Under the pieces are notes generated by a model. It was given only the letters and a program-made list of their open reading frames with translations. It was not told the origin of the DNA and ran no database searches. From Nocardioides sp. Arc9.136 (GTDB lineage: Bacteria > Actinomycetota > Actinomycetes > Propionibacteriales > Nocardioidaceae), in assembly GCF_030506255.1 (NCBI RefSeq), contig NZ_CP113431.1:3359001-3423000 (forward strand): a stretch of 64,000 nucleotides of DNA, given 5' to 3'. Below, piece by piece: positions 7,930 to 16,309 of the stretch (its first letter is position 1; every line of letters begins with the position of its first letter). Made by a program: the position numbers and the translations under genes.

Positions 7930-8661
7930 TCAGAACGTCGCGGAGACCGCCAGGTAGGTACCGGTGAGGACGAGCAGCACACTGGTCGCCCGCCGCAGGT
8001 CCCCCGCCGGCACGCGGCGCACCAGCAGCAGGCCGACCACCGCGCCGGCCCCCGCCAGCAGCCCGAGCAGGGTGCCGAGCCGTACGTCGACGTACCCCTG
8101 CGGCCAGTAGCCGGCGACCGCGAAGGACACGATCGGCAGCTGGACGAGCTGGCCCAGCGCGATGGTCTCGACGAGGTCGACGCCCAGGAGGAGCAGCACG
8201 GGGACGAGGAGGACCGGCCCGCCGGTGCCGGTGAGGGCCGACCCCAGGCCGACGGCGGCGCCGATGCCGACGACGACCGGGACGGGCAGGGAGCGCCCGG
8301 CCGGCCGCCGCCCCCTGCCCACCAGATCGTGCAGGCCCGAGCCGAGGGTGACGGCGGCGAGGAGCAGGACGAGGACCGCGCCCGGCACGGCACCGCCGAC
8401 GCCGGCCCCGAGCGCGGCGCCGGGGGCGGCCCCGAGCGCGAGCGGGCCGGCCGTGCGCCACGGGAGCCGGCCGGCGCGGGCCAGGACGACGGCGGCCACG
8501 ACACCGGTGAAGAGGAACGCCCACGAGCTGGTGGCGGCCGCCTGGTGCGGGTCCAGCCCTCCGGGGCCGGCCAGGGCGGCCGGCAGGAGGAGGCCGCCGA
8601 CGCCGACCATCCCGACCAGGACGCCGACGGGCAGCGCGAGGACGAGGGGGACGGCCAGCAC
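7930..8661 (-). CDS. TauE/SafE family membrane transporter, 243 aa
   Basis: Integral membrane protein of the sulfite/organosulfonate exporter family. It shows the family's two-fold repeat: GVLVGMVGVGGLLLPAALAG near the N-terminus and GIGAAVGLGSALTGTGGPVLLVPVLLLLG in the second half, each with the small-residue motif seen in TauE proteins. About seven hydrophobic helices fit the length. The start is a GTG at 8661. The substrate cannot be told from sequence. It stands alone, 55 bases from the secreted protein gene on the same strand. Confidence 0.82.
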   Translation of the reverse strand: MLAVPLVLALPVGVLVGMVGVGGLLLPAALAGPGGLDPHQAAATSSWAFLFTGVVAAVVLARAGRLPWRTAGPLALGAAPGAALGAGVGGAVPGAVLVLLLAAVTLGSGLHDLVGRGRRPAGRSLPVPVVVGIGAAVGLGSALTGTGGPVLLVPVLLLLGVDLVETIALGQLVQLPIVSFAVAGYWPQGYVDVRLGTLLGLLAGAGAVVGLLLVRRVPAGDLRRATSVLLVLTGTYLAVSATF

Positions 8662-8715
8662 CCGCTAACCGTAGCGGGTCGGTCGACTTACTCGACCCTG
8701 TTGGTCGCTCGGCCG

Positions 8716-9594
8716 TTACCGCCGGACCGTGACCCGCACCGTCCGCCGCGCCGTGCGGGTGGAGCTGTCGCCGAGGTACTTCACCACGACCCGCTTGCTG
8801 CCCGCGCCGAGCCTCCAGATCGCCAGGGTGGCCCGGCCGTTCTGCAGGAACCGGCGCGCGACCTGCTTGCCGCCGACGACGGCGACGACCTTCCCGGTCG
8901 CCTCCTTCCCGTCCTCGCGGGTCACCTTGGTCCGCACCTTGACGGGCTTGCCCTTGCGCACGGTGTCGCGCACGACGCGGGCGGAGAGCGCCGGCGACTG
9001 CTTCGTGACGGTGACGGTGCCGACGACGGGGCCCCGGCCGTCGCTGATCGTGCAGGAGAGGGCGGGGACCAGCTCGGCGAGCGGGGCCGGCAGGCCCAGC
9101 GTCCGGAGCTCGAAGGACCGGGGCAACCTCAGCTCGTAGGTGCCGGGCCTGGCCGGAGCCCGCACGCCCGCCCCGCCGAGCGCGCCGGTCAGGACGGCGA
9201 CGGGGCCCGGCGGACCGACCTGCGAGCCGAGGCCGGAGACGGGGACCGGGCGCGCGCCGAGCAGGAGGTCGAAGTCCGTCAGGCTCGTACCGATCTGCGT
9301 GACCGCGCCGAGCACGGGGAGGCTGCCGAGGAGCCCCAGCAGCCCGCCGAGCTCGAGCTGCCCGGCCACGGGGAGCCGGGCCAGGAGGCTGTCGGCGAGG
9401 AGCTCGGTCGGCAGCGTCTCCGGCGACAGGGTCAGCGGCACCTCGACCGCGCCGAGGAGCGGCACGTCGCAGCTGAACGTCGCGGTGCCGGTGCCGGGGG
9501 CTGCTGCGCGGGCCGGGGTGGTGGTCGCGCCGACCATCGTCGCCGCTGCGAGCGTGGTGGCGAGCGTGGCGGCGAGGCCGGCGACGGCGGTCAT
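8716..9594 (-). CDS. Secreted protein with C-terminal Ig-like domain, 292 aa
   Basis: Exported protein of unknown role. The ATG at 9594 has a strong GGAGGAG five bases upstream. The first ~30 residues are a signal peptide (hydrophobic Ala/Thr-rich stretch ending in ARA-AA). Residues ~33-195 begin with a Cys (FSCDVPLLG) and end with PALSCTISD, suggesting one disulfide; this part resembles the DUF6801-type beta domains of actinobacterial surface proteins, with modest confidence. The last ~90 residues (TVTVTKQSPALSARV to VVKYLGDSSTRTA) look like a bacterial Ig-like domain with a basic tail. No anchor or sortase motif is seen, so it is probably released or held by charge. Confidence 0.72.
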   Translation of the reverse strand: MTAVAGLAATLATTLAAATMVGATTTPARAAAPGTGTATFSCDVPLLGAVEVPLTLSPETLPTELLADSLLARLPVAGQLELGGLLGLLGSLPVLGAVTQIGTSLTDFDLLLGARPVPVSGLGSQVGPPGPVAVLTGALGGAGVRAPARPGTYELRLPRSFELRTLGLPAPLAELVPALSCTISDGRGPVVGTVTVTKQSPALSARVVRDTVRKGKPVKVRTKVTREDGKEATGKVVAVVGGKQVARRFLQNGRATLAIWRLGAGSKRVVVKYLGDSSTRTARRTVRVTVRR

Positions 9595-9734
9595 GGGGCT
9601 CCTCCCGAGAGCAGGGCGCTGCCGCCTCCCGGCACGCACCAGCGGCCAACCTAGGTGCACGCGGCGCTCGCCGCAGCGGATCGCGCCGGGTCGCCGTACG
9701 GCGGGCGCGTGCGGCACGGTGGTTGACTGGCGCC

Positions 9735-10142
9735 ATGACCAGCTGGCAGGACCCCGAGGCGGTCCGGTTCATGCTCGACGACTGCGACACGTGGGCGGTG
9801 GTGGGCCTCTCCGGTGACCCGAGCCGCACGGCGTACCAGATCGCGCAGCTGCTGCAGGATCGCGGCAAGCGGATCGTGCCGGTCCACCCGTCGGCCGAGA
9901 CGGTGCTGGGCGAGCAGGGGTACGCCTCGCTGGCCGACGTGCCGTTCCCCATCGACGTCGTCGACGTCTTCCGCCGCTCAGAGGCCGCCGGCGAGTTCGC
10001 CGACCAGGCCGTCGCCGTGGGCGCGAAGGCCGTGTGGTTCCAGCTCGGCGTCGTCGACGAGGCGGCCTTCGAGCGGACCACCGCCGCCGGCGTCCCCATG
10101 GTCATGGACACCTGTCCCGCCATCGAGTGGCGTCGCTACTGA
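9735..10142 (+). CDS. CoA-binding domain protein (YccU-like), 135 aa
   Basis: Small cytoplasmic Rossmann-fold protein of the CoA-binding family found as a stand-alone domain. TWAVVGLSGDPSRTAYQIAQ holds the glycine-rich nucleotide/CoA loop, followed by RIVPVHPSAETVLGE, VDVFRRSEAAGEFADQAV and the closing VPMVMDTCPAIEW with the conserved Asp-Thr-Cys-Pro. The family fold is well known but its physiological role is not. ATG 9735 is chosen over an in-frame TTG at 9723. Repeats follow directly after the stop. Confidence 0.85.
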   Translation: MTSWQDPEAVRFMLDDCDTWAVVGLSGDPSRTAYQIAQLLQDRGKRIVPVHPSAETVLGEQGYASLADVPFPIDVVDVFRRSEAAGEFADQAVAVGAKAVWFQLGVVDEAAFERTTAAGVPMVMDTCPAIEWRRY

Positions 10143-10152
10143 GCCTCGCCCC

Positions 10153-10358
10153 CGCTGGTCGAGCAGCCGAGCCCTGGCGAGGCGTCGTCGAGACCCAGTG
10201 AGATGGGCAGGGCCTGGCTGCTCGCCTCTGGCTGCCGGGCCATGGGTGGTTGCGGGTGGGGGCAGCTACGGCAGACGTAGGGCGGGTGGTCGCAGTGGTC
10301 TCCCGGCTGCCGCTGGTCGAGCAGCCGAGCCCTGGCGAGGCGTCGCCGAGACCCGGTG
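10153..10358 (-). repeat. Two inverted copies of the interspersed repeat upstream of the HNH gene
   Basis: Copies at 10153-10197 and 10311-10358 read CGCTGGTCGAGCAGCCGAGC ... CGAGACC, the reverse complement of the elements at 1270-1835 and 11925-12299. Their core differs (CCGAGCCCTGGCGAGGCG instead of the CGAGCG/CAGCGAGCG form), so they are a sub-type. The rest of the gene-free stretch 10143-10479 (10198-10310 and 10359-10479) shows nothing recognisable. Confidence 0.8.
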
Positions 10359-10479
10359 AGTGACGCAGGGCCTCGAGCCTCCGGGGTCGGCGAAGAGTCC
10401 CTGAACTCGTGGTCCACGATGTGGTCTGACCTGGGGAAACGACCACTGGACTGTCGGTGGTCGGTGCTTGAGTAGACCC

Positions 10480-11742
10480 ATGGCCAAGGACTCCCGACGC
10501 AGCGCACACGTGGTGTGCCGCGCCGTCGCGAAGTCCCACACCCGCCTCGACCGGGCGCACGAGTCGCACCTGTGGTCGATGTCGGATGACGACGTCACCG
10601 CCACCCTGGTCGAGGCCGCGCGGCTGCGCGCCCGGGTCGAGGCGCTCGAGCTCCGCCTGGCCGCGGAAGCCGACCGCCGGCACGCCGGGGAACGGGTCGG
10701 TGCCACCGACACCGCCGCCTGGTGGGCGGTCGAGACCCGCCAGACGAGGCCCTCTGCGAAGCACCGCATGCGGCTGGCCGAGTCCTTGGACCGCCACTGC
10801 CAGACGGCAACGGCTTTCGCCGAGGGCGAGGTGTCGGTCGATCACGCTCGCGTGATCACCGAGTGCCTCGACCGGCTGCCCGCCGACCTCGACGACCCGA
10901 CCATCCCGCTCCGCGCCGAGCAGCACCTCCTGGCCGAGGCCCGCCACCGAGACCCGAAAGCCCTGCGGGTCCTGGCCAAGCACGTCCTCACCGTCGTCGC
11001 CCCCGAGATCGGGGAGGCACGCGACGCGAAGGCCCTCGAAGCCGAGGAGCGCCTCGCTCGGGAGACCGCTTGGCTGACCATGAGCCCCGACGGCCGCGGG
11101 TCGGTGGTCGGGAAGTTCAAGATCCCCGAGCTGCACGGCGCCATGCTGAAGAAGACGCTGTTGGCGTTCGCGGCGCCGAAGCACCAAGCCGCCACCCAGG
11201 AACCAGGCGCGCCCGAGGCGGTCGAGTGCCGCCCATCACCGGAGCGGATGGGCGACGCGTTCTGCGAGCTCCTCGAACGCATCCCCACCGCCTCGGTCCC
11301 GAAGCTCGGCGGGCTCAACGCCACCGTCGTCATCACCATGGACATCGCGTCCCTCCTAGGTGGCCTCGCGCCAGGTGTGCTCGACGACGGCACCACCATC
11401 TCCGCAACCACCGCACGGAGACTGGCCTGCGAAGCAGGACTCATCCCCGCCGTCCTCGGCAGCAAGTCAGAGCTGCTCGACCTCGGCCGCACCACCCGCC
11501 TCTTCACCGGACCCCAACGACGGGCCCTCAACACCACCCAGCCGACCTGCACCGCAAAAGGCTGCGACTGGCCCGCCCACCTCTGCCACGCCCACCACGA
11601 CCAACCCTGGTCGAACGGCGGCGCCACCGACCTGACGAACGCCCGGAACCTCTGCCCCAGGCACCACGCCCGCATCCACGACCCCGCCTACGACACCACC
11701 CACCTGCCCGGAGGGGAGGTCGCCTTCCACCGCAGGACATAG
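10480..11742 (+). CDS. DUF222 / HNH endonuclease-like (13E12 repeat family) protein, 420 aa
   Basis: N-terminal DUF222 domain (about residues 25-300) containing LVEAARLRARVEALELRLA, then QTRPSAKHRMRLAESLDRH and GEVSVDHARVI. A C-terminal HNH/zinc module has CTAKGCDWPAHLCHAHHDQPW, then GGATDLTNARNLCPRHHARIHD, with the Cys pairs and His-Asn-His residues needed for a metal-dependent nuclease. The family includes the REP13E12 proteins of Mycobacterium tuberculosis, a repetitive family used as phage attachment sites. Its cellular function is not established. ATG 10480 is preferred over the TTG at 10468. The gene is bracketed by oppositely oriented repeat arrays, which suggests a mobile or repeat-linked unit. 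Confidence 0.85.
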   Translation: MAKDSRRSAHVVCRAVAKSHTRLDRAHESHLWSMSDDDVTATLVEAARLRARVEALELRLAAEADRRHAGERVGATDTAAWWAVETRQTRPSAKHRMRLAESLDRHCQTATAFAEGEVSVDHARVITECLDRLPADLDDPTIPLRAEQHLLAEARHRDPKALRVLAKHVLTVVAPEIGEARDAKALEAEERLARETAWLTMSPDGRGSVVGKFKIPELHGAMLKKTLLAFAAPKHQAATQEPGAPEAVECRPSPERMGDAFCELLERIPTASVPKLGGLNATVVITMDIASLLGGLAPGVLDDGTTISATTARRLACEAGLIPAVLGSKSELLDLGRTTRLFTGPQRRALNTTQPTCTAKGCDWPAHLCHAHHDQPWSNGGATDLTNARNLCPRHHARIHDPAYDTTHLPGGEVAFHRRT

Positions 11743-11924
11743 GCCGAACCAACGAACACGCCCCGTCCACCGCAACCACAGCGGTCGACCCCCTCAAGCC
11801 GTGAGGCGACATGCAGCCGCGCCCAGGACCTCGACCACAGCGGCGCGCAACCACACGACTCGAAACAGGGACCTGCCCTGGCACCACCCGGCGGCCCGAC
11901 GACCACCCCGGGGCCCTGCCCACC

Positions 11925-12299
11925 TCACCGGGTCTCGACGACGCTCGCCAGCGCTCGCTGCTCGACCAGCAGGAAGCCGGCCAGACGACCACCCCACGCC
12001 CTGCGCACCTCACCGGGCCTCGACGACGCTCGCCAGCGCTCGCTGCTCGACCAGCAGGAAGCTGGCCCGGCGATCACCCCCGCGCCCTGCGCACCTCACC
12101 GGGTCTCGACGACGCTCGCTCGCGCTCGCTGCTCGACCAGCGGCCGCACCCCGAGGCTCTGCGCACCTCACGGGGTCTCGACGACGCTCGCTGGCGCTCG
12201 CTGCTCGACCAGCAGGAGGCCGGCCCGACGATCACCCGTAGGCCCTGCGCACCTCACCGGGTCTCGACGACGCTCGCTCGCGCTCGCTGCTCGACCAGC
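11925..12299 (+). repeat. Tandem array of five interspersed repeats downstream of the HNH gene
   Basis: Five copies lie at about 11925-11970, 12011-12055, 12097-12141, 12168-12213 and 12254-12299, spaced 71-86 bases apart. Each reads (CACC)GGGTCTCGACGACGCTCGC ... GCTGCTCGACCAGC. The short linkers share CCCTGCGCACCTCA and AGGAAGCCGG-like words, so longer units were duplicated. They point the opposite way to the two copies upstream of the HNH gene. In the gene-free stretch 11743-12349, bases 11743-11924 and 12300-12349 show nothing recognisable. Confidence 0.85.
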
Positions 12300-12349
12300 G
12301 GGTGGCCGCGCTCGCTGCTCGTCGGCGCGCGGGTGGGTACCTCGTCGCC

Positions 12350-12868
12350 ATGGATGCGGACATCACCCTCACCGTCGACGGGCAGGAGCGGACCGTCACG
12401 GTCGACACCCGGACGACGTTGCTCGACGCGCTGCGCGAGCGGCTCGGCGTCAACAACCCCAAGAAGGGGTGCGACCACGGGCAGTGCGGGTCGTGCACGG
12501 TGCTCCTCGACGGGCGCCGGCACCTGACCTGCCTGGCGCTGGCCGTCGCGCACGACGGTGCCGAGGTGACGACCGCGGGCGGGCTGGCCGGGAGCGACGG
12601 CGGGCTGCACCCGGTGCAGCAGGCGTTCCTGGACCAGGACGGCTACCAGTGCGGCTACTGCACGCCCGGGCAGGTCTGCTCGGCCGTCGGTGTCCTCGAC
12701 GAGATCGAGCAGGGGCACCGCAGCCACGTCACCGACGACCTCGAGGCCGACCCCGAGCTCACCGACGAGGAGGTCCGCGAGCGGATGAGCGGCAACCTGT
12801 GCCGCTGCGGCGCGTACGCCGGCATCGTCGCGGCCGTGAAGCAGGCCGGGCAGGCGGGCGCGGCATGA
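12350..12868 (+). CDS. Aldehyde oxidoreductase/xanthine dehydrogenase small subunit, [2Fe-2S], 172 aa
   Basis: Electron-transfer subunit of a molybdenum hydroxylase. The first half is a plant-type ferredoxin domain with Cys41, Cys46, Cys49 and Cys61 (KKGCDHGQCGSCTVLLDG, then LTC). The second half is the helical [2Fe-2S] domain with YQCGYCTPGQVC and NLCRCGAYAGI. Electrons pass from the Mo-cofactor subunit to the FAD subunit through these clusters. It is the counterpart of E. coli PaoA/YagT, but no twin-arginine signal is present, so the enzyme is probably cytoplasmic. ATGA overlap links it to the next gene. Confidence 0.9.
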   Translation: MDADITLTVDGQERTVTVDTRTTLLDALRERLGVNNPKKGCDHGQCGSCTVLLDGRRHLTCLALAVAHDGAEVTTAGGLAGSDGGLHPVQQAFLDQDGYQCGYCTPGQVCSAVGVLDEIEQGHRSHVTDDLEADPELTDEEVRERMSGNLCRCGAYAGIVAAVKQAGQAGAA

Positions 12869-13857
12869 AGGAGCTGACGTACCACCGCGCCACCGACGCG
12901 ACGGCGGCCGTCGCCCTCGTCTCGGGCGACCCCGACGCGCGCTTCCTCGGCGGCGGCACCAACCTGGTCGACCACCTCAAGCTCGGCGTCACGTCGCCGA
13001 CGACGCTGGTCGACGTCAGCCGGCTCCCGCTCGACGAGGTCACCGAGCTGCCCGACGGCGGCCTGCGGGTCGGGGCCAACGTCCGCAACAGCGACCTCGC
13101 CTCCCACCCGGCGGTACGCCGCGGGTGGCCGGTGGTGACCCGGGCGCTGCTCTCCGGGGCGTCGGGGCAGATCCGCAACCAGGCGACGACCGGCGGCAAC
13201 CTGCTCCAGCGGACCCGCTGCGTGTACTTCCAGGACGTCACCACCCCGTGCAACAAGCGGGAGCCGGGCACGGGGTGCAGCGCGATCGGCGGCTACGGCC
13301 GCTACAACGCGATCCTCGGGGCGAGCGGGTCCTGCGTGACCACGCACCCCTCGGACCTCGCCGTCGGCCTGGCCGCCGTGGACGCGACCGTCGTGGTGCT
13401 CGGCCCGGACGGCGAGCGCCGGGTCCCCATCGGCGACTTCCACCGGCTGCCCGGGGACCGGCCCGAGCAGGACACCACGCTCGCCCACGGCGAGCTGGTG
13501 ACCGCGGTGGAGCTGCCGGCCAGCCCGGTGGCGGCGCGCTCGACGTACCGCAAGGCGCGGGACCGGGCGTCGTACGCCTTCGCGCTGGTCTCCGTCGCCG
13601 CCGGCGTCGAGCTCGACGGCGGCCGGGTCCGCGACGTGCGGATCGCCTGGGGCGGGGTCGCGCACAAGCCGTGGCGGGCGGAGGTCGCCGAGGAGGCGCT
13701 GCGCGGGCAGTACCTCGGCGAGGACGCGGTGCGGCAGGCCGCGGAGGCCGAGCTCGAGGCCGCCGTCACGGACGAGCAGACCGCCTACAAGGTCGCGATG
13801 GTCCGCAACCTCACCGCGCTCACCCTGACGAGCCTCGCGGAAGGAGCCGCCCGATGA
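12865..13857 (+). CDS. Aldehyde oxidoreductase FAD subunit, PaoB/YagS-like, 330 aa
   Basis: FAD-binding subunit of a molybdenum hydroxylase. FLGGGTNLVDHLKLG is the first FAD-binding loop, and GQIRNQATTGGNLLQ the second. An insertion with Cys119, Cys129, Cys138 and Cys157 (TRCVYF, PCNKREPGTGCSAIGG, SCVTTHPSDLAV) matches the extra [4Fe-4S] site that distinguishes E. coli PaoB from ordinary xanthine dehydrogenase FAD subunits. It is joined by 4-base overlaps to the small and large subunit genes, giving the usual small-FAD-large order. Confidence 0.9.
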   Translation: MKELTYHRATDATAAVALVSGDPDARFLGGGTNLVDHLKLGVTSPTTLVDVSRLPLDEVTELPDGGLRVGANVRNSDLASHPAVRRGWPVVTRALLSGASGQIRNQATTGGNLLQRTRCVYFQDVTTPCNKREPGTGCSAIGGYGRYNAILGASGSCVTTHPSDLAVGLAAVDATVVVLGPDGERRVPIGDFHRLPGDRPEQDTTLAHGELVTAVELPASPVAARSTYRKARDRASYAFALVSVAAGVELDGGRVRDVRIAWGGVAHKPWRAEVAEEALRGQYLGEDAVRQAAEAELEAAVTDEQTAYKVAMVRNLTALTLTSLAEGAAR

Positions 13858-15968
13858 CCGCCAACGAGGTCACGCCCACCCCGGTCGCGCCGAGCTCGAT
13901 CGGCACCAGCCTGCTGCGCCGCGACGGCGTGGAGAAGGTCACCGGGTCGGCGGCGTACGCAGTCGAGCACCCCGTCACCGGTGCCGGCGGCGAGCCGCCG
14001 CTCCAGGCCTGGTTGGTCACCTCGACCGTCGCCCGGGGCCGCGTCGTCTCGATCGACCGGAGCGCCGCCCTGGCCCACCCCGGCGTCGTCGCGGTGGTCG
14101 ACCACACCGACGCCCCGCGGCTGGCCGAGACCAGTGACCGCGAGCTGGCGATCCTGCAGGACGACGTCGTCGACTTCCGCGGGCAGATCGTCGCGATCGT
14201 CCTCGCCGAGACCGCCGAGTCCGCCCGCGAGGGCGCCGCGCTCGTGCGCGTCGAGCAGGAGGCGCAGCCGCACGAGGTGGTCTTCGACGCGGACACCCCG
14301 ACGTACGCCCCCGAGCAGGTCAACGGCGGCTCGGAGACCGACACCCTCGACGGCGACCCCGACGAGGCCCTGGCCCGGGCGGTGGTGACCGTCGACGCGA
14401 CCTACACGACGCCGTACGAGTTCAACAACCCGATGGAGCCGCACGCCGCCACCGCGCTGTGGGACGGCGAGCGGCTGACCCTGCACGACTCCACCCAGGG
14501 CCCGCGCCCGGTGCGCGGCACGCTCGCGCCGATGCTCGGGCTCGAGGAGGAGCAGGTGCGGGTGCTCGCGCCGTACGTCGGCGGCGGGTTCGGTTCCAAG
14601 GGGCTCCCCCACGCCCCGGAGATGGCGGCCGCGATGGCGGCGATGACCGTCCCGGGCCGGCCGGTCCGGCTGGCGGTGACCCGCCAGCAGATGTTCGCGC
14701 TGACCGGCTACCGCACCGCCACGCGCTCCCACGTACGGTTCGGCGCCCACCCCGACGGCCGGATCGAGGCGCTGCGCCACGACACGGTGTCGCAGTCCTC
14801 GCGGATCAAGGAGTTCGCCGAGCAGGCCGCCGTCCCGGCCCGCGTGATGTACGCCGCGCCGCACCGCGCGACCACCCACCGGGTCGCGGAGCTCGACGTG
14901 GCGGTCCCGTCGTGGATGCGGGCTCCCGGCGAGATGCCCGGGATGTTCGCCCACGAGGTCGCGATGGACGAGCTCGCGCTGCACACCGGTGTCGACCCCG
15001 TCGAGCTGCGCGTGCGCAACGAGCCGGACGTCGACCCCGACACCGGCAACCCGTGGGGCAACCGTCGCCTGGTGGAGTGCCTGCGGCGCGGCGCCGAGCG
15101 GTTCGGCTGGGCCGACCGGCCCGCCGAGGCCCGCGCGACGGCCGACGGCGAGTGGTGGGTCGGCACCGGCATGGCCGCCTCGACGTACCCGATGCTGTGG
15201 ATGCCCGGCAACGTCGCCCGGGTCCGCTCCCTCGACGGCGGCCGGTACGGCGTGGCGATCGCCGCCACCGACATCGGCACCGGCGCCCGCACCGTGCTCG
15301 TCCAGATCGCGGCCGACGCGCTCGGCTGCCCGCCGGAGGCGATCGACCTCGACATGGCCGACAGCGACCTGCCCTTCGGCTCGGTCGCGGGCGGCTCCTC
15401 GGGCACCACGTCGTGGGGCACCGCCATCGTGGCGGCCGCCCAGCAGTTCCGCGCCGACCACGGCGACCACCCCGACCCGGGCGTGGAGACGACGGCGGCC
15501 TCGGGGCAGTACGCCGACATGGACGGCCACGCGCTGCACTCCTTCGGCGCCGTCTTCTGCGAGGCGCGGGTGCACCGCTACACCGGCGAGGTCCGCGTGC
15601 CCCGGCTGCTCGGCGTGTACTCCGTCGGCCGCGTGGTCAACCCGCGCACGGCCCGGTCGCAGCTGCTCGGCGGCCTGGTGATGGGGCTCTCGGCGGCGCT
15701 GTTCGAGGACGGCTGGCGTGACCCGCGCACCGGCCACACGGTCACCCAGGACCTGGCGACCTACCACGTGGCGGCGAACGCCGACGTCAAGCAGATCGAG
15801 GCCGAGTGGCTCGACGACGTCGACGAGCTGTCCACGCCGATGGGGTCCCGCGGCATCGGCGAGATCGGGATCGTGGGCACCGCCGCAGCGGTCGCCAACG
15901 CGACGTACCACGCCACCGGGGTGCGGGTCCGCGGCCTGCCGCTGACCGCGGACCACTTCCTCGACTAG
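13854..15968 (+). CDS. Aldehyde oxidoreductase molybdopterin-binding subunit, PaoC/YagR-like, 704 aa
   Basis: Catalytic subunit that oxidises an aldehyde or N-heterocycle at a Mo-cytosine-dinucleotide cofactor. The N-terminal a/b-hammerhead region (LLRRDGVEKVTGSAAYAVEH) leads to VGGGFGSKG, the cofactor-binding GSVAGGSSGTTSWGTAI and the C-terminal GSRGIGEIGIVGTAAAVANA, where Glu670 is the conserved catalytic base. FNNPMEPHAATALW fits the substrate-channel segment. AAGGAG precedes the ATG at 13854, which overlaps the FAD-subunit stop. No XdhC/PaoD-type maturation gene is in the window. The substrate is unknown; aldehydes are the best guess from the PaoB-type partner. Confidence 0.9.
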   Translation: MTANEVTPTPVAPSSIGTSLLRRDGVEKVTGSAAYAVEHPVTGAGGEPPLQAWLVTSTVARGRVVSIDRSAALAHPGVVAVVDHTDAPRLAETSDRELAILQDDVVDFRGQIVAIVLAETAESAREGAALVRVEQEAQPHEVVFDADTPTYAPEQVNGGSETDTLDGDPDEALARAVVTVDATYTTPYEFNNPMEPHAATALWDGERLTLHDSTQGPRPVRGTLAPMLGLEEEQVRVLAPYVGGGFGSKGLPHAPEMAAAMAAMTVPGRPVRLAVTRQQMFALTGYRTATRSHVRFGAHPDGRIEALRHDTVSQSSRIKEFAEQAAVPARVMYAAPHRATTHRVAELDVAVPSWMRAPGEMPGMFAHEVAMDELALHTGVDPVELRVRNEPDVDPDTGNPWGNRRLVECLRRGAERFGWADRPAEARATADGEWWVGTGMAASTYPMLWMPGNVARVRSLDGGRYGVAIAATDIGTGARTVLVQIAADALGCPPEAIDLDMADSDLPFGSVAGGSSGTTSWGTAIVAAAQQFRADHGDHPDPGVETTAASGQYADMDGHALHSFGAVFCEARVHRYTGEVRVPRLLGVYSVGRVVNPRTARSQLLGGLVMGLSAALFEDGWRDPRTGHTVTQDLATYHVAANADVKQIEAEWLDDVDELSTPMGSRGIGEIGIVGTAAAVANATYHATGVRVRGLPLTADHFLD

Positions 15969-16027
15969 GACCGCGGCACCGGGCCGGGGCCGACCCAGGG
16001 CCGACCCAGGGGCGACTCAGGCCCGGC

Positions 16028-16309
16028 TCAGGCTCCGGCGCCGGGTCCGTCGACGGCGGGCAGCACCGCAGTGGGGTCCAGGGCGTCCTGGTCCCCGCTG
16101 CCCGTCCCGGCCTCCTCGGCGCCGGCGCCGGCGGGCGGCGGCCCCACCAGGAGCGCGAGCGCGGAGAGCGCGGCCCAGGCGAGGGCGGCGACGACGACGT
16201 AGCGGACCGCGGCCGTCTCGACCGGCAGCTCGCCGACGAGCGCCGACCACAGGGCGGGGGCGGTGAGCACGGCGGCGACGCCGAGCACGGGGACCGAGAG
16301 CGGCTTCAC
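16028..16309 (-). CDS. Small membrane protein of unknown function, last gene of the flhA operon, 93 aa
   Basis: Not a family I recognise. The GTG start overlaps the flhA stop codon (GTGA), so it is translated with the export apparatus. Two hydrophobic helices (about residues 5-25, VLGVAAVLTAPALWSALVG, and about 34-54, VRYVVVAALAWAALSALAL) are followed by an acidic, Gly/Ala-rich tail ending DPTAVLPAVDGPGAGA. Being in the operon of the flagellar type III gate suggests a role in export or simply in flagellar assembly, but this is inference from position only. Confidence 0.6.
   Translation of the reverse strand: MKPLSVPVLGVAAVLTAPALWSALVGELPVETAAVRYVVVAALAWAALSALALLVGPPPAGAGAEEAGTGSGDQDALDPTAVLPAVDGPGAGA

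Noticed and set aside
11925..12299. Regularly spaced repeats considered as a CRISPR array
   Set aside because: Repeats are 45 bases with point differences, linkers resemble each other, spacing varies from 71 to 86 bases, and no cas genes are present.
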